A DNA stretch of 6,199 nucleotides. It comes from Verrucomicrobiota bacterium. GTDB taxonomy: Bacteria; Verrucomicrobiota; Verrucomicrobiia; Methylacidiphilales; Verrucolacustridaceae. Positions 1 to 5,699 of this stretch are shown in pieces. Both the position numbers and the translations under genes were made by a program. The notes below the pieces were generated by a model. It was not told where the DNA came from and searched no databases. It saw only the letters and a list, made by a program, of their open reading frames with translations. Each line of letters opens with the position of its first letter. Positions within the stretch are counted from its first letter, which is position 1. The DNA is taken from contig VHDM01000060.1 in assembly GCA_016876055.1 (NCBI GenBank), positions 1 to 6,199 of the forward strand, read 5' to 3'.

Positions 1-1197
1 TGCCGCGAAATCGGCAAGCCCATCACCGAGTGCCGGGCCGAGGCTGCCGCCCTCGTTACCAAGATCGATTTCGCCATCTCCGATGCCGAACGCTTCCTCG
101 CCGAGGAAAAGCCCGTCGATGCTCCCAACCCCAGTCGAATCCGTCAGCGCTCCCGTGGTCCCAGCCTGGTCATCGGTCCGTTCAACTGGCCCCTTCACCT
201 CAGCCACGGCCCTTCCACCGCCCACCTCCTGGCCGGCAACCCGGTCATCCTGAAGCCGTCACCGATGGCGCCGGTGGTCTCGGCGAAATACGCCGCCCGC
301 ATGTCCCCCCTCTTTCCTCCGGGTGTCTTTCAAATTGCCCAGGGAGGGACCGAATTGGCCCGCACGCTTTGCTTCGACCGCCGGGTTCGCTCGATTGTTT
401 TCACCGGCTCCGTTCCCGCCGGCCGGGGCCTGCTCGCGGAAATCACCACCCTCGATCCCACGAAAGATGTCGCGCTCGAGCTGGGCGGGAAAAACGCTTC
501 CATCGTGCTGGCCGATGCCGATCTCGTCCGCGCCGCCCAAATGGTGGCGGAGGCGGCCTGCCTCACCACCGGTCAACGCTGCAACGCCACCTCCCGGGTC
601 TTGGTGGATGCCAAAGTTCTCCCGATTTTCTCCAAAGAGCTGGCACCCGCGGTCGCTCCTTTCCGCCCCGGCTGGCCGGCCGAGGAGAAAACCAAATTAG
701 GCCCGTTGGTGAACGCCTCCTCGGTCGAGCGCTATCGGACCGCCCTCACGGCCTCGGCGGGTGTGAAGTTCCTGGAATCAGGCAAGGTGCATGAGCAGGT
801 CGGCGGTCGCCGGGGCTATTATGTTGATCCCTGTATCCGCCTCTGGCCTTCCTCCTCCGCCTTCCTGGCCGATCCGGGATCCAAGCTGGAATTCTTTTCC
901 CCGGTCATCGATCTGGTGCCGGTGGAAAGCCACGAGGCGGCCATCGCCGCCCACAATGCCGTTCCTTTTGGCCTCTCTGCCTCGGTCTTCACCACTTCCC
1001 GGAAAAGCTTCGAATATTTTTCCAACCACCTTCGTGCCGCCAACATTTACGCAAACTTGCCGACCACCCTATCTCCCTCGGCCCTGCCTTTTGGCGGCTG
1101 GGGAGAATCCGGCAACCGTCATCCCGGGGGCCGTGGCCTAATCCGCTTTGCCGCCGATGAACAGGTCCTGCAGGAAGCCCCGGATTCCCTAAGCTGA
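1..1197 (+). CDS. AstD-like aldehyde dehydrogenase (5' end outside window)
   Basis: NAD(P)+-dependent aldehyde dehydrogenase oxidising an aldehyde to an acid in the cytoplasm. The reading frame is open from base 1, giving 398 visible residues; compared with AstD (about 490 residues) roughly 80-90 are missing at the N terminus. Visible family landmarks, numbered from base 1: GPFNWP with the oxyanion Asn at 62, LKPSP with the cofactor Lys at 85, FTGS at 134-137, ELGGKN with the general-base Glu at 160, GQRCN with the nucleophile Cys at 194, EFFSPV with Glu 297, and FGGWGESGN from 364. The GQRC context, the PTT...PFGG segment and the GESGNRHP end match succinylglutamate-semialdehyde dehydrogenase (AstD) better than PuuC or betaine-aldehyde types. 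All catalytic residues are intact. The substrate is not proven: no other ast gene is visible, and its polyamine-transport neighbours allow an amino-aldehyde substrate instead. An internal ATG at 265 is not the true start, since conserved motifs lie upstream of it. Confidence 0.9.
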   Translation, partial: CREIGKPITECRAEAAALVTKIDFAISDAERFLAEEKPVDAPNPSRIRQRSRGPSLVIGPFNWPLHLSHGPSTAHLLAGNPVILKPSPMAPVVSAKYAARMSPLFPPGVFQIAQGGTELARTLCFDRRVRSIVFTGSVPAGRGLLAEITTLDPTKDVALELGGKNASIVLADADLVRAAQMVAEAACLTTGQRCNATSRVLVDAKVLPIFSKELAPAVAPFRPGWPAEEKTKLGPLVNASSVERYRTALTASAGVKFLESGKVHEQVGGRRGYYVDPCIRLWPSSSAFLADPGSKLEFFSPVIDLVPVESHEAAIAAHNAVPFGLSASVFTTSRKSFEYFSNHLRAANIYANLPTTLSPSALPFGGWGESGNRHPGGRGLIRFAADEQVLQEAPDSLS

Positions 1198-1207
1198 AAA
1201 TTAACCC

Positions 1208-1274
1208 GGGCGACCAGTCCTTTGTTCGCCTCGTTGCACCTTGAACGACTAACGAGCCGGGCTGGGGACCGCCC
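1208..1274 (+). other. Structured gap between the dehydrogenase and potC genes
   Basis: The 140-nt gap 1198-1337 holds nested inverted repeats. The outer arms are GGGCG (1208-1212) with CGCCC (1270-1274) and GTCC (1217-1220) with GGAC (1266-1269). An inner perfect 6-bp stem pairs CTCGTT (1230-1235) with AACGAG (1251-1256). No clear U-tract follows the outer stem, so it is not a textbook intrinsic terminator. It could be a weak terminator or an mRNA leader fold for the transporter operon. I see no convincing sigma-70 promoter here; a GATTAT at 1323-1328 has only a poor -35 partner and would put transcription start almost on the start codon. Confidence 0.3.
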
Positions 1275-1337
1275 GCCCGACTTTGCCCTCAGTTTTCCTT
1301 GCTCCGCCCTGGGGTAAGGATTGATTATCAGCCCACG

Positions 1338-2159
1338 ATGGTGGCAGAGGCGGCCCGCGGCTGGATGCGACCCGACGGACCCACGTGGGTCCGCTGGCTG
1401 GGTGGTGGGTGGACGGTCCTGGTGTTTGCCTTTCTTTATCTTCCCATTGTCCTGCTCGTTGTCTTCTCCTTCAACGAAACCAAGTCGGGCTTTCGCTGGG
1501 AAGGATTCACCCTCAAATGGTACGAGGCTCTTTTCCAAAACCGGGTCTTGCTTCAGGCCTTCGGCAACACTCTGATGATCGGCGCCGCGTCCACTCTCCT
1601 GGCCACCGTTTTGGGCACCTTGGGGGCCTGGATGCTCTATCGCTACCGCTTCTCCATCCACCGCACCCTGGAGGCTTTCATTTTTGTGCCGATGATCATG
1701 CCGGAAATCCTGATGGGCGTGAGCCTGCTCGTGCTTTTCGTGATTCTGAATTTCCAACTCGGCTACCTCACCGTGATCATCGCCCATGTCACCTTTACCT
1801 TCCCCTTTGTGCTCGTCGGCATGCAGGCCCGGTTGCAGGGCATGGATCCTTTTCTTGAAGAAGCCGCCATGGACCTGGGCGCCACCCCTTGGCAGGCCTT
1901 TACCAAAGTCATCCTCCCCTACCTGATGCCCGCCATCGCTTCCGGAGCTCTGCTCGCCTTCTCCCTGTCCCTCGACGACTACATCGTCACCGTGTTTGTG
2001 ACCGGGGCGGAATCCCAGACCCTGCCGCTTAAGGTTTACGGGATGGTTCGGGTGGGGCTGAATCCCCAATTGAATGCCTTGTCCGCGCTCGGCATCATCC
2101 TCACTATAGTCTTGGTGCTGGCCAGTGAACGTTTGAAACAACCCGCGAAAGGAATGTAA
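1338..2159 (+). CDS. potC: Spermidine/putrescine ABC importer permease, PotC type
   Basis: Inner-membrane permease subunit of a polyamine ABC importer; it pairs with a PotB-type permease and needs a PotA ATPase. The 273 residues show about six hydrophobic segments (near 24-45, 75-98, 112-136, 141-165, 196-216, 246-264). The EAA loop that docks the ATPase is at 175-194 (EAAMDLG...ILP). Segments such as LYRYRF, LLVLF, FPFVLV, SLDDYIVTVFVTG and LPLKVYGMVRVG follow E. coli PotC closely. Start choice: ATG 1338 is the first ATG. An AAGGA-type sequence (1315-1320) lies 17 nt upstream, longer than ideal. TTG 1299 would add 13 residues but has no ribosome-binding site. ATG 1365 would give 264 residues, the E. 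coli PotC length, so it is a real alternative. The gene's tail carries the potD ribosome-binding site, implying coupled translation. Which polyamine is carried cannot be read from the permease. Confidence 0.92.
   Translation: MVAEAARGWMRPDGPTWVRWLGGGWTVLVFAFLYLPIVLLVVFSFNETKSGFRWEGFTLKWYEALFQNRVLLQAFGNTLMIGAASTLLATVLGTLGAWMLYRYRFSIHRTLEAFIFVPMIMPEILMGVSLLVLFVILNFQLGYLTVIIAHVTFTFPFVLVGMQARLQGMDPFLEEAAMDLGATPWQAFTKVILPYLMPAIASGALLAFSLSLDDYIVTVFVTGAESQTLPLKVYGMVRVGLNPQLNALSALGIILTIVLVLASERLKQPAKGM
2147..2153 (+). promoter_or_regulatory. Ribosome-binding site of potD inside the potC end
   Basis: GAAAGGA lies within the last codons of the permease gene, 8 nt before the ATG at 2162. Together with the 2-nt gap between stop and start, this makes translational coupling of the two genes likely. 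Confidence 0.7.
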
Positions 2160-2161
2160 CC

Positions 2162-3226
2162 ATGCAAAACCTCCGCAACCTCACCCTCCTCGCCCTGCCG
2201 TTCCTGTTGGCGGCTTGTGGCGGCTCCAAACCGGCCGGGGCCGGCGCCTCCAACGAGGAGAAGAAGCTCAACCTTTACTGCTGGGCGGAATACATCCCCC
2301 AAGGGGTCATCGACGACTTCACCAAGGAGACCGGCATCCAGGTCTCCGTGGAAAACTACGCCTCCAACGAGGAGATGATCGGAAAGTTGCTGGCGGGCGG
2401 CGGAAAGTACGACCTCATCCAGCCCAGCGAATATGCGGTGGAGGCTCTTATCCAGGATCAGCAGTTGCAGCCCCTCAACCAGGGGGCCCTGACCAACCTC
2501 GGCAATCTGGCGCCCGAGTTCCGCAACATGCCTTTCGATGCCGGCAACAAGTTCTCCGTGCCTTTCATGGCGGGCTTCGTCGGCATTGTCGTCAACACCG
2601 ACAAGATCAAGACCCCCATCAAGAGCTTTAACGATGTTTTTGTGCCCGCTCACAAGAACCGGATCGTGATTTTGGACGACTCCCGTGAGATCACCAGTTG
2701 GGCCCTGGGCGAAGCCGGTCTGGGCATCAACGACGTCACCCCGGAGAATTTGGCCAAGATCCGGCCGATGCTCCAAAAATGGCTGCCTTTGGTGAAGGTG
2801 TACGACTCCGACAGCCCCAAGACCGCCCTTCAAAACGGCGATGTCGACATCGGCGTGGTCTGGAGCGGCGAGGGCGCCATTCTCTATAACGATAACAAGA
2901 AGTTCCAATTTGTCCTGCCGCACAGCGGGGCGCACCTCTTCGTCGACAATATGGCGATCCCGAAGACCGCCCAACATCCCCAGAATGCCCACCTCTTCAT
3001 CAACTACCTTCTTCGTCCCGAAGTGGGGAAAAAGGTGGCGGACGAGTTCCCTTACTACAGCCCCAACCGGGCGGCCCGCTCGTTACTGAGCCCGGAACAG
3101 TTAGCCAATCCCGCTAGCTATCCCCCGGCGCAGGAAGTCTCCCGGATGCAGACCTTCAAGGATCTCGGACCCCAGGCCGCTGCCGTGGACGCTTTAGTCA
3201 CCGAGATCAAGGCCGGCGGAAAATAA
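2162..3226 (+). CDS. potD: Polyamine-binding lipoprotein, PotD type
   Basis: Extracytoplasmic solute-binding protein of the importer, 354 residues against about 348 for E. coli PotD. A short N-terminal signal ends in the lipobox LAAC (16-19), so Cys19 should be lipidated and the protein membrane-anchored; E. coli PotD is a free periplasmic protein. The mature part begins LYCWAEYIP. Aligning by eye to PotD gives these pocket residues: Trp41, Glu43, Tyr44, Ser89, Tyr91, Asp173, Glu176, Ser216, Trp234, Asp262 and Tyr298, most of the known polyamine contacts. Two sites differ from PotD and resemble the putrescine protein PotF: Phe260 (PotD Trp255, PotF Phe276) and acidic Glu237 (PotD Ser232, PotF Asp247). 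Polyamine binding is well supported, but spermidine versus putrescine preference is open. The gene sits between the two permease genes rather than at the operon end. The ATG start has a good ribosome-binding site. Confidence 0.94.
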   Translation: MQNLRNLTLLALPFLLAACGGSKPAGAGASNEEKKLNLYCWAEYIPQGVIDDFTKETGIQVSVENYASNEEMIGKLLAGGGKYDLIQPSEYAVEALIQDQQLQPLNQGALTNLGNLAPEFRNMPFDAGNKFSVPFMAGFVGIVVNTDKIKTPIKSFNDVFVPAHKNRIVILDDSREITSWALGEAGLGINDVTPENLAKIRPMLQKWLPLVKVYDSDSPKTALQNGDVDIGVVWSGEGAILYNDNKKFQFVLPHSGAHLFVDNMAIPKTAQHPQNAHLFINYLLRPEVGKKVADEFPYYSPNRAARSLLSPEQLANPASYPPAQEVSRMQTFKDLGPQAAAVDALVTEIKAGGK

Positions 3227-3232
3227 CTCCCC

Positions 3233-4123
3233 TTGGGCGGAGCCGCCTTTTCCGATACCGCCGCCTCCCATCCGGCCTCTGCCACGGCCGGGTGGAAGGC
3301 TTGGCTGCTGCTGGCTCCACTCCTGATTTGGTTGGGGGTCTTTGTGGCCTTGCCCACCGCCTTGCTCATTCTCACCAGTTTCAGCAAGCGGGATGCTCTC
3401 GGCCGGGTGATTTATGATTTCACGCTGGAAAACTACCTAAACAGTTTCAATCCCACTTGGTTGACTATTTTCGGAAATTCCATCTTCTACGCATTTCTCG
3501 CTACCGTCATTTGTGTGGTCGTCGGTTACCCTGCCGCTTACACCATTGGCCGGGCTTCCCCAAGGGTTCGCCATCTCCTGCTCACGCTGGTGATGATCCC
3601 CTTTTGGACCAGTTTTCTCATCCGCACCTACGCCTGGATCAGCATCCTGAGTGAACAGGGCCTCGCCAATAGTCTCTTGCTGGCCTCCCGCATTTTCACC
3701 GATCCCCTCCCCATGATGTACACGCCGTTCTCCATTGTCTTGGGACTGGTCTACAACTACCTGCCTTTCATGATCCTTCCGATCTACACCAGCGTGGAGA
3801 AGCTGGATAACTCCCTCATTGAGGCGGCCTATGATCTGGGCGCCGGTCCCATGCGGGCATTTTCGCGCGTCATCATTCCCCTGACCAAGCCCGGCATCGC
3901 CGCCGGAGCACTCTTGGTTTTTGTTCCGGCCATCGCCATGTATGCGATCACCACCCTGATGGGAGGTGGCTCCAACCCCACGATTGGCGAGGTGATCCAA
4001 AACCAGTTCACCAAGGCCCGCAACCAACCCTTCGGGGCTGCCCTCGGTGTGCTGCTGATGCTTCTCTTCCTCGTCTCCTTCCTCATTCTCAGTCGCCGGA
4101 AAAACGTTGCTCACGCCGCTTGA
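3233..4123 (+). CDS. potB: Spermidine/putrescine ABC importer permease, PotB type
   Basis: Second inner-membrane permease of the importer, 296 residues (E. coli PotB about 275-285). Hydrophobic segments lie near 22-48, 81-105, 113-140, 163-188, 221-240 and 268-287. The EAA loop is at 197-216 (EAAYDLG...IIP). IPFWTSFLIRTYAW, GLVYNYLPFMILPIY, VEKLDNSLIEAA and LMGGGSNPTIGEVI match PotB closely. The start is probably TTG 3233: it is the only usual start codon between the potD stop and the first membrane segment, and GGCGGA (3215-3220) sits about 12 nt upstream. The first 20 residues are small and Ala-rich and have little family match. The gene is in the same frame as potD, separated only by the TAA at 3224-3226 and 6 nt, so coupled translation is expected. 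A terminator-like hairpin overlaps its stop codon. Its partner ATPase is not in the window. Confidence 0.92.
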   Translation: MGGAAFSDTAASHPASATAGWKAWLLLAPLLIWLGVFVALPTALLILTSFSKRDALGRVIYDFTLENYLNSFNPTWLTIFGNSIFYAFLATVICVVVGYPAAYTIGRASPRVRHLLLTLVMIPFWTSFLIRTYAWISILSEQGLANSLLLASRIFTDPLPMMYTPFSIVLGLVYNYLPFMILPIYTSVEKLDNSLIEAAYDLGAGPMRAFSRVIIPLTKPGIAAGALLVFVPAIAMYAITTLMGGGSNPTIGEVIQNQFTKARNQPFGAALGVLLMLLFLVSFLILSRRKNVAHAA

Positions 4124-4144
4124 TCGGTTTCGGGTGGCTTTTTT
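4115..4144 (+). terminator. Probable intrinsic terminator at the end of potB
   Basis: The RNA can form a 9-bp stem, GCCGCTTGA (4115-4123) with TCGGGTGGC (4130-4138), including three G-U pairs. It has a 6-nt loop and is followed directly by six U (4139-4144). It begins inside the last potB codons and spans the stop. The form is right for an intrinsic terminator, but the G-U pairs make it only moderately strong, and it competes with a longer hairpin over the same bases. Confidence 0.5.
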
Positions 4145-4178
4145 CGGCTAACGCTTAGTCCGCCACCAGAAACCCGAT
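4123..4178 (+). repeat. Long imperfect inverted repeat after potB
   Basis: ATCGGTTTCGGGTGGC (4123-4138) pairs with GCCACCAGAAACCCGAT (4162-4178) over about 15 bp, with one mismatch and one bulged C. Inside the loop, CGGCTAA (4145-4151) can pair with TTAG-T-CCG (4155-4162), leaving the U6 run as a one-sided bulge. No T-tract follows the right arm, so this fold is not itself a standard terminator. It excludes the shorter terminator stem at 4115-4138. It may be an mRNA 3'-end stabiliser, an antiterminator-like alternative, or a dispersed palindromic element. Confidence 0.55.
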
Positions 4179-4388
4179 ACCCACAACCGCCCTTCCGCCC
4201 TCGGTTCTGAAGGCGCTTTTAAATCTCCCTTTCCGACATGGACTTAAGACTTTCTCTAAGCCCAAACCTCGTGCCTGACTTGCCGTTTTTGGGTCCCCTT
4301 ACTACCTTCGTAATTGGGAGACCCCTTGGCGATTGCTCAGGGTTCAACCCAAACGGCTTAACAAACTGATTTTCAGGAGGTTGCGACC
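4179..4388 (+). other. Leader region before the dehydrogenase gene
   Basis: This stretch holds no recognised gene family and no confident -35/-10 pair. Visible elements are a stem-loop at 4291-4324 (GGGTCCCC with GGG-A-GACCC, inner TTAC with GTAA, 7-nt loop), a perfect short dyad GGGTTCAACCC at 4340-4350, and a possible 43-codon ORF from ATG 4238 to the TGA at 4367-4369, which has no clear ribosome-binding site. It looks less GC-rich than the flanking genes. It likely holds the promoter and the 5' leader of the downstream gene, since a terminator-like hairpin precedes it and a strong ribosome-binding site ends it. Confidence 0.35.
4375..4380 (+). promoter_or_regulatory. Strong ribosome-binding site for the dehydrogenase gene
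   Basis: A perfect AGGAGG lies 8 nt before the ATG at 4389 and fixes that start. It is the best Shine-Dalgarno sequence in the window. The CTGA-TTT-TCAG mini-hairpin at 4366-4376 slightly overlaps its first bases. Confidence 0.85.
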
Positions 4389-5645
4389 ATGAAAAGCGCC
4401 TTGGTGCTGGGGACGGGGGGAGTGGGTTCCGTCATTGGTCAACGCCTCCACACCTACGACTGTTTCGATGAGGTTTACCTCGGCGACATGGACACCCAGT
4501 TCGCGGAGGCCTTGGCGGCCAAGACCGACAACAGCCGGTTTAAAATCGTCAAACTCAACGCGACCGACCCGGTCTCCCTGGCCGCTTTTCTAAAGGAAAA
4601 GAAAATCTTTGTCACCGTCAACGCCTGCCCCAGCCAAGTAAACGACTCCGTCCTGAGCGCCTGCGCCGAGGCGGGTTCGCACTACCTGGACATGGCCTCG
4701 GACTGCTACGTTCCGCCGGGCGTCAAGAAGTACGGCAAGAGTTCCTTCGAGGCCGAGATTGAAAAGTTTGGCGAAACCTTCCAAAAGAAAGACACCGCCG
4801 CCATCCTCTCGATGGGCATGGATCCGGGCGCGGTGAACATCTTCGCCCGCTGGGCCGTCGACCGCCTCGATATCGCCACCTCGATCCGGGTGCTGGATGC
4901 CGACAACGCCGAGATCCGCGGCTATCGCTTCGCCGTGCTCTTCAGCCCGGAAACCCTTTTCGAGGAGCTCGGCGCCGTTCCTTATTACGTGAAGGACGGT
5001 CGGGTCGTCTCCGGCAAACCGCTGGAAACCGAGGTGGAGGTCATCCGCTTCCCGGATCCCATCGGACTCATGACCACCTATGCCGTCGCCCACGAGGAGG
5101 GCGTCAGCCTCGGCATCTACCCGCCGTTCGTGGCCAAGGGCGTGAACTACTCCGTCTTCAAATACACTCTCTCCGACAAGGTGGTGAACATTGCCAAATC
5201 CCTCGCCCTGCTCGACCTCGACAACTGGCGCAAAATGAAAGTGGACGGCACCGAAATCATTCCCGTCCGCGTGGCCACGGCCCGCCTGCCCAAGCCCGCC
5301 CAGCTTGGGTCCACGGTCGAAGGCTACTCCTGCGTCGGGTCCGAGGTTCGGGGCATGAAGGACGGCGTCCGCACGGAATATTTTGTCTATACGATGGACG
5401 ACCACCGCGAGACCTATCTCCGCTACGGCTATAGCCTGACCGTGGTTCAAACCGGCCTGCCCCCGGCGCTGATCTGCCGTCTTCTTGCCGAGGGCCGGAT
5501 CAAGGAGCGGGGCGTGATGATGCCCGAGGCGCTCGATCCCGAAATCATCATGAAGGAACTTCCGGACGAGGGCATTCCGATCTATGTCGAACAACGCCGG
5601 GTCGAGCCCCCCTCCCGCTTTCCCCTGCCCAAGACCAAGAAATAA
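4389..5645 (+). CDS. Saccharopine dehydrogenase family, carboxynorspermidine synthase-like
   Basis: Complete 418-residue cytoplasmic oxidoreductase. The N-terminal Rossmann domain starts with LGTGGVG (7-13), a GxGxxG dinucleotide motif, and its second strand ends in LGDMD (31-35). NACPS (78-82), MGMDPGAVNIFA (142-153), FSPETLFEEL (185-194) and AHEE (234-237) follow. The C-terminal half has YSCVGSEVRGMKDG (313-326), TGLPPALICRLLAEG (355-369) and a LDPE...LPDEG end. By memory this order matches carboxynorspermidine synthase (about 400 residues), which condenses a diamine with aspartate semialdehyde and reduces the product. The superfamily call is firm, the exact reaction is not: lysine-type saccharopine dehydrogenase activity is possible. 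Asp33 at the end of strand 2 hints at NAD(H), whereas my recollection is that the Vibrio enzyme has a Ser-Arg there and uses NADPH. The polyamine importer next door supports a polyamine role, but no NspC-type decarboxylase gene is present. The ATG has a perfect ribosome-binding site. Confidence 0.85.
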   Translation: MKSALVLGTGGVGSVIGQRLHTYDCFDEVYLGDMDTQFAEALAAKTDNSRFKIVKLNATDPVSLAAFLKEKKIFVTVNACPSQVNDSVLSACAEAGSHYLDMASDCYVPPGVKKYGKSSFEAEIEKFGETFQKKDTAAILSMGMDPGAVNIFARWAVDRLDIATSIRVLDADNAEIRGYRFAVLFSPETLFEELGAVPYYVKDGRVVSGKPLETEVEVIRFPDPIGLMTTYAVAHEEGVSLGIYPPFVAKGVNYSVFKYTLSDKVVNIAKSLALLDLDNWRKMKVDGTEIIPVRVATARLPKPAQLGSTVEGYSCVGSEVRGMKDGVRTEYFVYTMDDHRETYLRYGYSLTVVQTGLPPALICRLLAEGRIKERGVMMPEALDPEIIMKELPDEGIPIYVEQRRVEPPSRFPLPKTKK

Positions 5646-5652
5646 GCCCGGA

Positions 5653-5678
5653 CTTAATCTTAATCTTCATCTTCATCT
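5653..5678. repeat. Tandem hexamer repeat CTTAAT/CTTCAT
   Basis: Four hexamers in a row, two CTTAAT then two CTTCAT, followed by CT. They fill half of the 54-nt gap before the tRNA-synthetase gene. On the other strand the unit reads as purine-rich ATGAAG/ATTAAG. No terminator is seen in this gap. Confidence 0.75.
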
Positions 5679-5699
5679 GAAAACCTCTACGGTAGGCGG

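Noticed and set aside
30..794. 254-codon plus-strand frame overlapping the aldehyde dehydrogenase
   Set aside because: Its product is Arg/Pro-rich low-complexity sequence, while the overlapping frame carries every aldehyde dehydrogenase motif.
1299..1337. TTG 1299 as the start of the PotC-type gene
   Set aside because: No ribosome-binding site precedes it and the 13 extra residues have no counterpart in PotC; ATG 1338 or ATG 1365 is better.
1119..2141. 340-codon minus-strand open frame opposite potC
   Set aside because: It lies antisense to a clearly conserved permease, its translation is rich in His, Gly, Gln and charged residues with no recognisable fold, and it results from GC-rich codon bias.
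2036..2992. 318-codon minus-strand open frame opposite potD
   Set aside because: It mirrors a well-conserved binding protein and shows no family motif; low stop-codon frequency in GC-rich DNA explains it.
4279..4308. Possible sigma-70 promoter TTGCCG with 17-nt spacing before the dehydrogenase gene
   Set aside because: The matching -10 (TACCTT) agrees with the consensus at only about three positions, too weak to report as a promoter.
4334..4356. GGTTCAA resembling a tRNA T-loop
   Set aside because: The flanking 5-base arms do not pair as a T stem and no acceptor, D or anticodon arm can be built around it.
4590..5594. 334-codon minus-strand open frame opposite the dehydrogenase gene
   Set aside because: It is an antisense shadow of a strongly supported gene with a perfect ribosome-binding site; no motif or start signal of its own.
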